Source: Paramecium sonneborni (taxonomy: Eukaryota; Ciliophora; Oligohymenophorea; Peniculida; Parameciidae). From it: a stretch of DNA of 64,000 nt. Position 1 is the first letter of the stretch. Each line of letters begins with the position of its first letter. The translations under genes and the position numbers were made by a program. Where the stretch lies: NCBI GenBank assembly GCA_905182985.1, contig CAJJDN010000038.1, forward strand, positions 204,258 to 268,257, written 5' to 3'. The notes beneath the pieces are model-generated. The model was not told the DNA's origin. It did no database searches and saw only the letters and a list, made by a program, of their open reading frames with translations. Positions 38,872-51,952 of this stretch are shown in pieces.

Positions 38872-39801
38872 ATGAATAAATGGCTTCTTAAAAAGCAAAG
38901 TAAAGTATACTGGAAATCTAAATAAATTTATATTCATTAATTTTGCCATCGATCTAATTAATAAATGTTCTATAAACACTCTTATCATTCATCAAGATTT
39001 ACTACTTAGATTGAGGAATCATAAAGTCAAGAAACTATGGATGTAAAATAACAGAGACCTTTTAGAAGGTTTGTTTCTACTAGTTTGAGTTTATACAATC
39101 GGCCATATTTATATACAAGAAGTATCCCAAAATCTTTAATCGAAGAAGGTAATAATTAAATTATAAGTATTATTATAGGGTATAGATCTAAAAGCATACT
39201 TTATCATATGTGTTTATTATAGAATGATATAAAATTAAAGAATAGATAAAATAGAAGGGATAGAGAAAAAACAACTATATTCACAGACAACATGGAATTA
39301 TATCATCATAAAATCATTAAAAGGATTAAAGAAATTTGTAGAAGGAGAAGTTGTAATTGTGGTGGATGTGGTATAAAAACAAATTTCGAAAAGAAACATG
39401 ATGATTTTGAAGTTCGTACTTAGTAAGCAATTACAACAGATTTAAAATTATTATCATTTACAAGAGGAGGATAAAAGAAAAAGCAAACAATAATTAAGGA
39501 GTTCAAAATAAAATAAATTAATGAAAAAAAAATTAAGAATTAATTCTCATCAATGAATTCATAATTATAGATCAATATTCCTTTAACTTAAAGAGAAAAT
39601 GTTTAAATAGATAAGTAAGAAACATAAAGATCTTTATTGAAAACAACAAAAGAGCTGATACAATCATTACCTTCAATAAAAAACATTGTACCTTTAACAA
39701 TATTAAAATAAATCTATATAGCAGGTAGATAGTAAAAATAATGTGCAATTCGGAAACCATCTCATGATTCTCTAATAATGAGAGCTTACAAACTGAAATG
39801 A
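38872..39801 (+). CDS. Hypothetical basic protein
   Basis: 299 aa with a 30-nt intron (39149-39178). Starts MNKWLLKKQSKVYWK; a second in-frame ATG at 38965 is an alternative start. Arg/Lys/Gln-rich throughout. A short Cys motif, CRRRSCNCGGCG, sits mid-protein. No membrane segment. Unknown function. Confidence 0.7.
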
Positions 39802-39904
39802 TACTCAGAGTTAACTTCTCATTTATAAAGAACAATACTTTTAGAGTTATAAATGTATATATATATCTGTATATTAAATTATATAGATTATATATATATG
39901 GTGT

Positions 39905-41012
39905 TCATATAATTTTTATTTTAAGCAAGACTCTACCAACTTAGATTTCTTAAATATCTTTTAGTAATTGTAGTTTGTTCTGAATGATTCTCAAAGTACC
40001 AAATTTACTGCCTTAATCTTAGATAGACCAGAATTTTTCATATGAGATATTGGCATGATTTCTTGAAACTGAGATATCTTGACATCTAATTTCACTATTA
40101 TGTCCTCTTCCTATTGATACAGAACATGTTCCAAAAGCATGCATAAATGTTAAACTTTTTGAAAGACTCTCTTATCTTGTGATTTATTCAAGAATTATGT
40201 AGGGACCATCTAATTTTTCTACTTATATCATTTAAAGAGGTTCTGGTTAATTCTCAATATATACACGAGCTGGAAGAGGGTCTTTACAAACCTTTCTGAA
40301 TTTGAATAACTTACATCACATTCTAAAACTTTATTCCAATGGTATTAAACAGTATTTTATGTTTATTTACATGAGATTCTATTTTGAAAATTAACCCATT
40401 GTTTAAGACATTCAAAATGAACATAAGCCATAAGTCCTTTACAACTACACAAATCAGATAGAAAAGGATTCTTTGGATCTTCTGTTACTTCTTATTCTTC
40501 CATTAAACAAAATCTACACTATCTTGGATCTTCTTTCTTTTATAATTTAATATGTCTATCTAAATTATAATGATCTTCAGCCATCATTATTTTATCACCA
40601 TTGTTTAATTCAGATACAAAATATTCCCTTATTAATAAATTATAATATTACATTCTTCCAAATTTAAAAAGATCGCCAACCTATAACTATTATCTTTATT
40701 TTGGATCTAATTTCACATAAGCATCTTAAAAGTCTGGATTACTTTTAAAATCTAAAAAATGCATTTTATATTTACATATAGCATTCCCTTCATAACTTAT
40801 TGAACCAATACAATCTTAACTAATTTTCTCTGATAAAACAATAGTATCAGGATTATCTTCTATTATAATATTTTAATAATAATTGTACCATTTAAAATTA
40901 AGTTTGTTGTGTTTTTCACAGTTATTTTTGATGTTTTCAATTCTTTTGATTCATAATCAAATAATCCATGATTGTTATGAGTCCAAGTTGCTATATCTAT
41001 AGATATCTACAT
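39905..41012 (-). CDS. FHA-domain protein with RING-variant (RING-CH) finger
   Basis: 351 aa with introns 40860-40888 (29 nt) and 40292-40314 (23 nt, ends AAAG). Order: an N-terminal region with VGDLFKFGR, then a RING-CH finger (QCRFCLMEE...SDLCSCKGLMAYVHFECLKQWV...CDVCK) giving the C4HC3 pattern, then a C-terminal FHA domain (FGTCSVSIGRGHNSEIRC, DISVSRNHANI, DQGSKFGTL). RING-CH proteins are usually membrane E3 ubiquitin ligases; here no membrane segment is seen and the FHA should bind phosphothreonine, so a soluble phospho-directed ligase is inferred. The AAG intron restores the final CxxC of the finger. Confidence 0.88.
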
Positions 41013-41187
41013 GAGAATATTAAAATTATTAATTAAAATATTTCATTTTTTTAAGTTTTATCCTTTAATGGAATATATTGCATTAGAATTAGAAGCTAAA
41101 TTATTATTATAATGATAAAAAAACATATATACACAAATATAAGTTGAAGAAAATCTATTATTTAAAAAGGCTGATAGAATTATAAAT

Positions 41188-41421
41188 ATGACTCAAGGAG
41201 CTAAGAAAAGTAATATAAAAACTGTTATTTCAAATTAACATTCACATTCAAATAAATATAAAAATAAGAAACTACTCGAAGAAACACTACATTTAAAATT
41301 ATTGCATTACAGAATTACACTCCTATTTAAAGAGAAAATGTCAGTTAAGTTAATAGAAACAATAAAATCTTTTTATTATTTAGTAATTAATCAATTCATA
41401 TCATTTTATCAATTTTAATGA
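41188..41421 (+). CDS. Small basic protein, possible
   Basis: 77 codons, starting MTQGAKKSNIKTV. The same frame is open upstream to 41068 apart from one TGA at 41113-41115, so the true 5' end may be missed. Composition is coding-like (His/Lys-rich). Its last 21 bases overlap the 3' end of the convergent coiled-coil gene. Unknown function; may not be a gene. Confidence 0.45.
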
Positions 41422-43572
41422 AATGTTGGATCTCAATCTTAATTCTTATGATGTTTTACAGTTTCCATTAGAATATTTATTAATATGATACAAATTTGAA
41501 GTCTCTTTTGATGGTGTAATACCTTTCACAACACTATTATTATAACTCTTAACAGTTGTCTCTTTGTGTAACTTTGAAAATTAGTTTTACGATTTTGAAA
41601 CTGACAAAATACCTCCATTTGAACTTCGTCTACTTAAATCATTCTTTTAGGGAGATTTATTATATTAAAATTAAGACATCTCTATCTATTTTTTTTATTC
41701 TTATAATTGAGTTAACATATTGTTAAGTTACAATATTTCTTATTCTAATAAAGCCTTATTTGGTTTATTCTTTTATAACAATTACTCTTAAGTACTTTCA
41801 ATAGCTAATTGTATTGAACTTAAATATTTCTATAACTCTGACTCTTGATTATTAAAATGATCAATTTTTTTCTTAAACTATTATTCTAATTACTCAATCT
41901 CTTATTCTATTTTATTTTTACGTTCGATATAAGGTTTTTCGCTTCCACTGAGTTTATCAAAATCTTTCTTTGCTGTATTCATTGATTATTAAATATTCTT
42001 TAATTCAGGAAGTATTTCTTAATCTACAATCTGAATGTTTATTTTTATTGCCTAATCTTATTGATAATATTTTTAAAGCAGTTTATAAGTATTATTAAAT
42101 TACTCCTTTTAAAATATTATATAAGATTACCTCTTCTTAATCCTGCATTAATAATTACATCTCTTTAAAGGTTTAGTCAAGCATAGACTTATATTCGGTA
42201 ATTCCAAGTTTGTTTAATATATGATTAAGTTCTTCTTCATTCTAATCCTAATATTGTTGAAATGCCTATTCACTTAATTAACTGATCCTTTCTTGAAATT
42301 AATCATATAATCTATTATTGAAAATATATATACATTTCTCTTCTATATAGTGCTGAAGAATGTTCTTCTTCTAATTCTTTTATTTATTATTTCTTTAATT
42401 CTACTTAATGATCTAAAGCACAAACTTCATTTGATATCAATAATTCATCACCATATTATTTTAAACTATGCTTTAAATCCTATATATATATATAATTATT
42501 AATTACAGATAATTGAATATAGATTTATCTTTGAGATAATGAGGCAAATATAAATTATTCCAATTAAAATACAAATTCTTTCAAACTTCCCCAATTACTT
42601 CCTAAATTTCCCTACTTGAATAGATTATTTCTAAATTGCTGAATAAAACTAGATAATTTAGTTTGGAACTCAATCGACTCTAAATGAATAGGTTAATTTC
42701 CATATTAAGCTATAAAGTCATTTAGAATAGAATCTGGATGTTACAAATTCAAGCTTTTTTAAATTGGTACAATTTTATTTCTTAAAGATTTAACCTTTTA
42801 AGTTTGTTAATGTACTTACACTTCCAATAAAGTAGTTTAATTAAATGAAGCTAATTATTTTTTTTTCTAATCTTATTAAAAATACAACTATTAGATATGT
42901 ATTTTTATTTCTTAAATATTTTGAAGAATTTCTTTTACTTTTAAATCACATTAATAAATTGATTCAACAATTTCAGTAAGTTAAGGATGCTCATTTTTAA
43001 TTTGTTCAACAAATTCTTCTAATTCTTCTTTCTAACCAACTAACTCTGCTCTTTATAACAATTTTGCATTCAAATCTTCTTACAACATAGCTTTTGTTTC
43101 TAATATTGAATTATATGTTTAATGAACATCACTTCTTTCTTTGAGAAATTATTGATGTTCTTAAGTTATCAACTAATATTAAGATTTGAGTTTGTTGAAT
43201 TCATTTTCATAGTAATCATAAAGCATAGATTATTGTTTAACAATATCATTTTGCATTTACTGATAACTAAATTATTTATTTATGGTACTTTTATTCTTCA
43301 AAACGTAAATCTTATAGTTTAGTTTAATAAGTTGATTAATCTATTGAGCATTTAGATTCACCAAGTAGAGATGTTATCTTTTTCTTAATGTTGGATTAGT
43401 ATTCAATTATTTTATGATCAATTTATTCTAATTAATCTTGTAGATAATCAGATCCACTATTTAACACTTCATTGATGAGTTTATGAGAAATGTTACTCTG
43501 TCTAACAATCGAACAGTATTTTTATGAATTCTCCTTATTTGAACGTTTATATGATGGACTATCTGTTAGCAT
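41401..43572 (-). CDS. Coiled-coil protein, about 692 aa
   Basis: Introns of 22 nt in the first third (GTACCATAAA...TTTAG), 27 nt at 42480-42506 (in frame), 22 nt (GTATATATAT...AATAG) and 25 nt (GTAATCTTAT...AAAAG) give a frame that is a multiple of three. Starts MLTDSPSYKRSNKENS and continues as Glu/Lys/Gln heptads almost to the end, with a Ser-rich tail. No globular domain. Likely cytoskeletal or basal-body associated, an inference from architecture only. Confidence 0.8.
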
Positions 43573-43649
43573 CAAATTTTAACGATAATTAATAAAATTT
43601 TGCTCCTTTTTTTTTAAAGAAATTTATAATTATATTTTTTTAAAAAGTC

Positions 43650-44360
43650 ATGGCTCAAAATCCAATTTTAAATCATTAAATAAAAAGTACAGATCATTCA
43701 TTTGACAGTTAAAGTGAAGGAGAATAAGAAGATTCTTTTGAATTAGTTGAAAAAAAAATTAAGAACAAAAAATCATTTTTATAAGAAGAACCAAAGAAAA
43801 AAAAGAAGGAGATATGTCGAAATTATTAAATAATGGGTATTTGTAAATATAGAGAATAAGTAATTTTGTTTAAATATCATTTAGTGTTTTTATGCTCACT
43901 CTCCTTCCTATTCTTAAATTACAGCTTAACCTAAAGTTCTTACTAAGATAAAACCTTGTAAAAGATATTTTAATGGTATTTGTTACTTTGGACAAAAATG
44001 TCAATTTTTACACTATGAATGTATAGATGTAATAGAACTAAGAGAATTTGTAGAGAAACAATATAAAGAATAAAAATTGATAGTTCCTTTAAATCCAAGT
44101 TTTAATTTATTCAATTAAATAGCTAAATTAGATCAAAATATAAGATTTGATTTACAAAGATTTCACCATCTTTATAAAATTTTTGGAAGAAAATTAAACT
44201 TCAAAAGAGATGATTTAATAATTAATAGTAGTAGTAGGTAAGAAACATATATATATTTAGTCGTTTAAATATATTCATATCAATTTGTAAATAATAAGAC
44301 AGATTCGAATAATTATTAATGTCAAATAATACAAGCAGAAAAGAAAGTGAATAGAGCTGA
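43650..44360 (+). CDS. Tandem CCCH zinc-finger protein (TIS11-like)
   Basis: 220 aa with introns 43860-43884 (25 nt) and 44238-44260 (23 nt). Two CCCH fingers: CRNYQIMGICKYREQCFYAH (C-x8-C-x5-C-x3-H; the first intron lies inside) and CKRYFNGICYFGQKCQFLH (C-x7-C-x5-C-x3-H). Such tandem fingers bind AU-rich RNA in tristetraprolin-type proteins. An acidic and then Lys-rich N-terminus precedes them; the C-terminal part is Gln/Asn/Lys-rich. Role in mRNA control inferred. Confidence 0.88.
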
Positions 44361-44406
44361 ATCCACTTTATTTTGGTAAGTTTATTAAATCATATTTTAA
44401 ATGTTT

Positions 44407-45469
44407 TCATTAAAGGATATAAATTTAAGGCTCGATCTCTTTTTTCTTCAACTTATTTTTTTTACCTAGTTCATAAATATTTCTTTATTCTATTAATCTC
44501 TCGATTCCATTTATGTTGATTCTTAATCTAGCTTAAATTTTTTATTTCTAACCTTAAATATTATAATACAATTTATATTTTTTAGTAATTTATAATTCCT
44601 TATTACATTTTCTAATAATTTCTTTTTATTATTCTTCCTATAAAGTTGGTTGTTGTAATGGATTAATTTTAAAAATCTATACTCTTTTTGCATCAAAATC
44701 TTCCCTTTCTTTAATTATTTCTTTGAGTTTTAATTGCTTTTAACGAAAAGTTTCTCCTTCTTTAATCATTTATATTATTTTCTATTCTTTTTATTTAGTT
44801 ATTTCTTCTTCATGTCTTTGTAATTCTTCTTAATGTTTTTCAAATTTATATGTAGTTAACTTCTTATTCTTTCAATTGAATAACGCTTATATCACAAGCC
44901 TTCTATTTTAGTTACATTTAAATCTCTCATTTTTATACTTCCTATTTAATTTGATTAAATTTACTCTTTATTTTTTCATTTCTAATTCTCTGTCTTTTAT
45001 TTCTTTTTCTAATTACTTTTTTCCTCATCCTAACACTATATTGATTATCTGACATCCATAAACTTTTATCGTTTATTCATAGATTTTATTTCTTCATTTT
45101 TTTATCTACTTTCTTTCTTAAAATATACTATATCTTATTGTAATTTTTTATATTCTTTTAATTGTATCTCTTTCATTTAATTATATTGCTTTGCTAAAAT
45201 TATATATGTTTCTCTTTTTAATTATTTTTTAATTAGACTTCTCTGAATCTCTTCTATTAACTTTTTTAACTCAATATCTTTTATCCTTTTTACATCAAGC
45301 GTTATTTACATCTCTTATCTCTCCTTATTTAAATGATAAAGAGCTTCATTAATTTTATAATTCTCGCACATCAATAATTATAAAATTCAAATTATGTACA
45401 CTAATAATCGTTCTTTGAATTAACTCTCACTTTGACTAATTCATTCACCTATTCAAAATCCAAATTCAT
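44407..45469 (-). CDS. Coiled-coil protein, structure partly unresolved
   Basis: Starts MNLDFEQVNELVKV and reads, through at least two frame changes that must be introns (around 45370 and 44880-44960), into Glu/Lys/Gln-rich helices such as KFEKHQEELQRHEEEITKQK, ending QIYILQ before TGA. Probably about 330 aa. No domain visible beyond the coiled coil. It is convergent with the CCCH gene, the two stops being under 50 bp apart. Confidence 0.65.
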
Positions 45470-45885
45470 AACTCTTATCATATGAACCTTTTTTAATTTT
45501 TTCACTCTACGAAAATAATTGATAAATTAAAAAAAAAATTATTGACAAAATTTTTATAATAAGAAGGATTTTTAATAGCACAATTATTTATTTAAGATCA
45601 ATTTTATTTACAATTAACTTAACACTTATTTTAAAGTTTTTTAAAATTTTTAATAGATGCTAATACTGTTTATAGTGTTTCAACAAAAAAAAAGTAGTAG
45701 AAAAAATTGAACTTAAGATAATAATTTTTATTTTGAGAAAGAATTTAAATTTTTTATCATTTTTGTTTAATTTCAAGACTTGATTTTATAGAATACATTG
45801 AATTAAAATTTTAAGAAATATATTCTAAGATCAAGATGATTTTATTTATTATTATTAATTGTAGAATTTCAAGTTTCTGCTATTT
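45470..45885. other. Divergent intergenic region
   Basis: AT-rich spacer; no gene seen. Confidence 0.5.
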
Positions 45886-46227
45886 ATGAATCCTCAAAAC
45901 TCAAAGTTTGCACTTCTTAAAAATAAAGATTTTGAATTGCCAAAAATAAAAGCAATGACACACCATTCCTTCTACCGTGGAAGATTAAATACACATTCAT
46001 CACCAGAATCAAAAGTCTTCAAATCAGAATAATTAACTTTTTAATCCACACTTATAATTAAAAGATTATAACCAAGATGCAGACAAAGGAAAGTTAAAAT
46101 GCTTAATATTTCTTTACAGAAAATCAATAATACATCATAAGAGCATAGATTTTAATTTCTTTTAAATCAATCTGTTGATGTTAAAGGGTGGTCATAAAAA
46201 AGCGTCATTGAAATATCTGATATATGA
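45886..46227 (+). CDS. Hypothetical basic protein, 113 aa
   Basis: Intronless frame MNPQNSKFALLKNKDF to a TGA. Ser/Lys/Gln/Arg-rich with a basic patch (KRLQPRCRQRKVK). No hydrophobic segment. Unknown function. Confidence 0.6.
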
Positions 46228-47132
46228 TACTAACTAATTAACATAATAAAAATTGAATGTAATTGTAAAAAATCTTAATTAAATATAATAAAAAAAAATA
46301 ACTCTTCTCATATTTGTATAGTCATATTTATGTTTTTCTTCTTAACTCATGATATATTCTTAAAATAGTAAAAGATGAAGAATTAAGAATATAAAAATCG
46401 TAATTCCTTTCAAAGAATCATGAATGGATGGATATAAGTCATCAGATACAGATTGAAAGGTTAAATTATAAAATGCTAAAAAAATTAATTTTCATTATTA
46501 CTAATAAAATTTTAGTGTTGGAGCTAGATGAAGAGAAAAGAGGAGTTTGTTAACTCTTCATTAAACTTTGATCAAAGAATTTTAGTTAAAGATATATATA
46601 TTATAACATTTTCATTAGATATAGAAATTTTAATCTGTTGCTGAAGAAACTTATATGTTTTTTATAAATTTGATTGGTTTATGAATTAATCCTCATAAAT
46701 TCTTAGAAAACAAAAATAATTATTAATTATTACTAAAAATTAATTAAGTAAATTATATTCTCAATTTATCGTATTATTGAATATACTTAAGATTCTGATT
46801 CAAATTGTATTTATATAAATCAATTATCGCAAAAAATAAATTTTGATATGAATTCATCAATAGACTTTTAGGAAGTAACTATGTTTGTTAATAGAAAGAG
46901 ATGATTAATTTTTAGGTTCATTTTTGATAATAGCAACTTAAAGGATGAGTTAAATTTATATCTTCTATTAAAAATAATTATTAAGACCAAACTCAAGTTT
47001 TAATTTTATATTCTAAATATATTTTTTTCTTATATTTTACAAAGACCAAACATAATTATTTATTTTATAAAGCTTTGAGCTATTGAAATTTTCAATAAAT
47101 TTTTAATATTTGATGTCAATAAGCATAAATAA
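46228..47132. other. Intergenic, no gene seen
   Basis: AT-rich with scattered short frames broken by TGA; a few runs look vaguely coding (around 46500) but none is supportable. Confidence 0.45.
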
Positions 47133-47429
47133 TCATTCATCTGTGCATCCAATAATTCTAATTCTTTTATCACAAATTTCTGTCAACCATCCAATATCAC
47201 ATTGATCAGGAATACAACAATTTTACCAATTCTTTCCACAATTGATTCCATTAGCTTAAGTACATTTATTTCTACAATCTTCATTATCATTTGCATATCC
47301 TATTTCTCTTTGATGATTATTTTTAAAATTATGAATTTACTTTTTTTTTAGGTAAGTATCTTGAGTTACTTAGTATGTGACTAGTATGATTAATACAGAA
47401 GCCACTAGAAATATTAAATATTTATTCAT
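47133..47429 (-). CDS. Small secreted or membrane-anchored Cys-rich protein
   Basis: 98 aa. Starts MNKYLIFLVASVLIILVTY, a typical signal peptide or signal anchor, then a basic stretch and a compact C-terminal half with eight Cys (pattern C-x3-C, C, CC, C, C, C) that could form four disulfides. Length and pattern resemble small secreted ciliate cysteine-rich peptides. No known family recognised. Confidence 0.7.
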
Positions 47430-47505
47430 ATTATTATGATATTTTAATAATAAATATAATTAATTAAATTATGAATCCTTTATAAGGATATCTATTGCTT
47501 TGCTT

Positions 47506-47772
47506 TCAATATAATTCCTTCAGTTTATAATAAACTTATGGTTGCAATTAACTATCCAGGAATTTATTGATATAGGTTCCAATTTTGATCTTTTTAACAT
47601 ATCCAGCACTCAATGATGATTCTACAGATGCAGAAGTTGATGTTTCATTTGGTTCCCATACTTATCGAATAAAATCAAACTCATTCTTATTTCCAGAATC
47701 AATTATTTCTTTAATTATTTCATCATTAGTTTTCTTGGCTGCCGTTCTTAAATTAATTGCTTCTGAATTCAT
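47506..47772 (-). CDS. Hypothetical protein, 88 aa
   Basis: Intronless frame MNSEAINLRTAAKKTN to TGA, helical acidic N-terminus, then a Ser/Thr stretch and KIKIGTYINKFLDSQL. No domain recognised. Tightly packed about 75 bp upstream of the Cys-rich gene on the same strand. Confidence 0.65.
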
Positions 47773-48019
47773 TATAATAATAAATAAAATAAAAAATCAT
47801 AGTTTTTAGTTTTCTTAACATATCAAAAAAAGATGAAACTTATTCAAAGAGAATTTTTTTGAATTCTTTAACACTTTGTATTAATGTATATAACTCTATA
47901 GTTAAACTTATCTAAATTTATCTTAAGTTCAAGATTATTGATGTATATTTATTATAAAACGTATATTCCTTAAATAAAATAAAATTTATTTGTTTTTACA
48001 TTTCGGTAATATTGGCAAA

Positions 48020-48337
48020 ATGAAACAGAATCCAATAATTTTGAATAAATCTATTTTTTAAAATAAATCAAGCAAAAATAAAATGGATTTTTAATAAAAT
48101 TCAAGCTATTAAATTCTAGTTAAATAATTAAACTCTATATCTAACTATATTAATATGTTAGTATATGGGTCTTTTTAATTTACATAATATGTTTTAATTC
48201 CCTCATTGAAACGAATAATTTAATTTAGAGGAGTTGAATATAATTTAAATGAAAATTTGGTTATCAATCTATTGTATTATTTGCATAAATGTTAATTTTA
48301 TGTTGTAAAAGATTCTGATGACTTAAATTCATATTGA
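48020..48337 (+). CDS. Hypothetical protein, 105 aa
   Basis: Intronless ciliate-code frame starting MKQNPIILNKSIFQNKSS and ending VVKDSDDLNSY. It contains many TAA/TAG Gln codons. No transmembrane segment or domain recognised. It lies upstream of glycyl-tRNA synthetase on the same strand. Confidence 0.6.
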
Positions 48338-48494
48338 ATACAACATCTAGTAATATCGATAGCTGATCAATAAAAATTATTAGATAATTATTATATAAGT
48401 ATTAAGGTTCTTTCTGACAAAGTAATATAAAAAGTGATCTCAAATAAAAATTATGATTTTAAAATAATTTAAAAAAGAATTTTATTTTTCTTTT

Positions 48495-50475
48495 ATGCTG
48501 CAACAACTAAATAAAGAAGTATTATGTGAAATGATGAATAGGTTTTATTGAAAAGAAGAGAGGCATTAGAATAAGTGATAAAAAGAAGATTTATTTATTA
48601 ACCTGCTTTTTCACTTTATGGAGGAGTGGCAGGATTATATGATTATGGACCTGTTGGATGTGCAATAAAAACAAATATAGAATAATATTGGAGAGAACAC
48701 TTTATAATAGAAGAAGACTTATTTGAGATAGCAGCAACAATTTTAACTCCAGAGCCAGTATTAAAAGCATCTGGACACGTGGATAGATTCACAGATTTAT
48801 TAGTTTGTGATATTAAGACAGGAACAGGATACAGAGCTGATAAAATAGTTACAGAGGTAATAATATAAGTATAAGTGTAATAGACATTAGAATAGAGAAT
48901 AGCAAAAGAAGGAGATAAATTAGGAGCTGATGTTAAAGCTAAATATTTAGCAGTTATAAAAGATGTTGATACATTTAAATAGGATAAGATGAAAGAGATT
49001 ATCGCTGAATTATAAATAAAGGCTCCTGAAACTGGAAATGAAGTAATAAAATAGATAATACATAATTAGTTAACTGATCCATCTCCATTTAATTTAATGT
49101 TACCAACAATAGTAGGACCATCAACAAAATTACCTGCTTTTTTGAGACCAGAAACAGCTTAAGGAATGTTTCTTAATTTTGCTAGACTTTTAGAGTAGAA
49201 TGGAGGAAGAGTACCATTTGGAGCAGCTTAAATAGGATTGGGATTTAGAAATGAAATCGCTCCAAGAGGAGGATTATTAAGATGTCGAGAATTTTAAATG
49301 GCTGAAATTGAATATTTTGTAGATCCAACAGAGAAAGCTACCTTTAAGAAATTTAATAAATATATCAATTTAGAAATACCTTTATTATCTAGACAACTTT
49401 AAGCTGATGCTTTATAACATTAACCTTTTAAAATGGGAGATGCTGTAAAAGCAGGAATAATTAATAATGAAACACTTGCTTATTTTATATGCAGAACATA
49501 TCTTTATTTAGTTGAAATAGGAATTAATCCAGTTAATATTAGATTTAGATAACATTAAGCAGATGAAATGGCTCATTATTCATCTGATTGTTGGGATGCA
49601 GAAATTGAAATGTCTAGTGGATGGGTTGAATGTGTTGGATTAGCTGACAGATCTGCATATGATCTTAATGCCCATTCTAATGCAACTGGATAAAAATTAT
49701 AAGCTGCTCGTAAATTTAAAGTTCCTTAACCAAGATAAGTTTTATCAATCATATTAGATAAATAAAAAATTGGAAAAGAATTGAAAAAAGATGGAATGGC
49801 TTTAATTAAATATGTTGAAGCATTACCTGATGATGAAAAATTAGAATTATCAGAATATTTCTAAACTCATGATGAAAAGGTATTCAATATTGATGGAAAA
49901 GATTTAACTTTAAATAAATAACTTGTTAAATTTGAATAAAAAACTATGAATGTAATGGAAGAAAAGTTTATTCCACATGTTATTGAACCAGCATTTGGAA
50001 TAGGAAGAATTTTATAAGCTATTATTGAACATTCTTTCAACTAAAGAGATGATCCTTAAAAAACCTTTTTTAAATTCTCTCCAAGAGTTGCACCTGTTAA
50101 ATGCTCAATCTTATCTGTTGTCTAAAATGAAGAATTTGATCTTGTTATTTAAGAATTAAGTATTATTATACTTATTTTTTAGCTGCATCTCTTAAGAAAT
50201 TGGGAATATCTTGTAAAACTGATAATGCTGGAGTTGCTTTAGGAAAAAAATATGCTAGAACTGATGAGATCGGAATTCCATTTGCTATCACAGTAGATAA
50301 AGAAACACTTACTGCTTAATCTGTTACATTAAGAGAAATTGAAACTACTAAATAAGTTAGAGTTCCTATTGTTGAAGTACCTAGAATTATTCTTGAATTA
50401 AGCAGCGGATTAATTCTTTGGACAGATGTTTTAACAAAATATCCACTTTTTGCTGCTAAAGAAGAAGATGCATGA
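48495..50475 (+). CDS. GARS: Glycine--tRNA ligase
   Basis: About 635 aa. Introns 48519-48541 (23 nt) and 50160-50182 (23 nt) are required by frame; 48857-48883 (27 nt, in frame) is likely from alignment. Class II synthetase joining glycine to tRNA-Gly. Segments: [45 protein letters not shown], motif 2 [17 protein letters not shown] with [19 protein letters not shown], motif 3 [10 protein letters not shown], and anticodon-binding [17 protein letters not shown]. No WHEP domain precedes the core. The first intron is needed to link the ATG to the conserved REALEQVIKRR region. Confidence 0.95.
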
Positions 50476-50940
50476 GTATTATTTAATAACCAATCAATAA
50501 TGTGTTCTTTTTATTTTCATCATTTTAGGTTTTTTAAAACAAAATTTATGATATAAATATTTTCACAAATTATTTGGCTAAATCAATATTTATTTTATAA
50601 AAATTCATTATTATTTAGTTTAATATATACTTTACTATTCAAATTTTAGATATAGTTTTTTATTAAAACTCTTTCTTCTAATCTATTACAGATAAAATTA
50701 CGCATTTTATATGTTTGAAGAATAATAAAATTATATTATACCAAACAAATTAAAATTAATATTTTATGGTTAAAATTCAAGGTATTTAGGATAAATTGAA
50801 ATTCTACTAATAGTTTTTTGGAAAGTATAAATAAAATAGTTTTATAGACATAAATAACTGTATTATAATCTAATTATTCAAATTCATTTTATTTTTATGA
50901 AGGAATATTAATTTAAATAAATTTATTATAAAGTAAATAG
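50476..50940. other. Intergenic gap
   Basis: AT-rich, no feature seen. The last 80 bases belong to the duplicated block. Confidence 0.5.
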
Positions 50941-51951
50941 ATGCAGAAATAATTAAGTGCTTATGATTAGTACTATATTTATTAATATTTAACATAGATT
51001 AGAGTAATTTTTCTAAAGAAGTGATATTAAGATTGATGAATACCAATCTGCTTTTTCTAATTAGATTGTTTTATTTGCCTGCTCTAATCTGGATCAAAAT
51101 AAGACTTTTATATAATTTTAGATGAATCCAATCTAAACAGAAATAGGTACTCATCATTGAATATTCAGCCACTGTTAATATACCAAATGCAAGAATATTT
51201 CCTTTCAAAGATTTGCAAAGTTAAGAAATAGTTTAGAAATTTTAGTAAAATTCAGACATTATTTTGTACTCATTCATGCATTCTTATGATACTATTTCAG
51301 TTAGTTATCTTGAATTTTGTGAATTGTTTGCTATCACTTACAATGGATATACAATAATAATAGGTAATGATCAAGATGTTAATAAATGGAATCCTCCTAA
51401 TAAAGAAAGATTTTTTGAAGTTGTTTATACTTTCTTTGGAATTTTATCAAGGTTAAATAGGGCTCTATAAAATTTTAAAAAAGATCTAATTAATAGAAGC
51501 TTAATTGGTATGTTTAACTATAAATCAATATAATGGCTTGGTATAGTAGAACATTATGGATCAGAAAAATTATTACAACCTGATATAGTGAAAAACTTTT
51601 TATAAAAATATAACTTAGAATTTGTATTTGTCAAATGCTATTAAGGTGTCAATCTTAATTCTATACAATAAATTTATCAAGAAATTAGAAATTAATTAAT
51701 ATTTGATTTTAATGATATGAATATTGGATCAACTCTGTATTTTTGGAGTTCTAAATAATTTTTAGGAAGCTATTTCATCCCACATAAGCATTATGAAATA
51801 TTAGATACTGTTAAAAAAATGTTTAAAGAAAGAAAATTTATCAACTAATAATAAAGTCCATATTCTTTCCTTAGTGACTATGATCTTAACAGTAGTGAAA
51901 TAGAATTTTATAAAAAATACATAAATAGAATTTTACGAGATAATAGTAGTG
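50861..51951 (+). repeat. Direct duplication copy 1 next to N (1,091 bp)
   Basis: Repeated at 51953-53043 with no difference noticed, offset 1,092. Ends at the single N at 51952, so it looks like unmerged contig overlap. Confidence 0.9.
50941..51951 (+). pseudogene. Truncated duplicate of the 5' part of the next gene
   Basis: Same ATG, same two introns (51004-51031, 51147-51168) and same coding sequence as the gene at 52033, but cut off at the N. Most likely redundant assembly sequence. Confidence 0.85.
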
Positions 51952-51952
51952 N

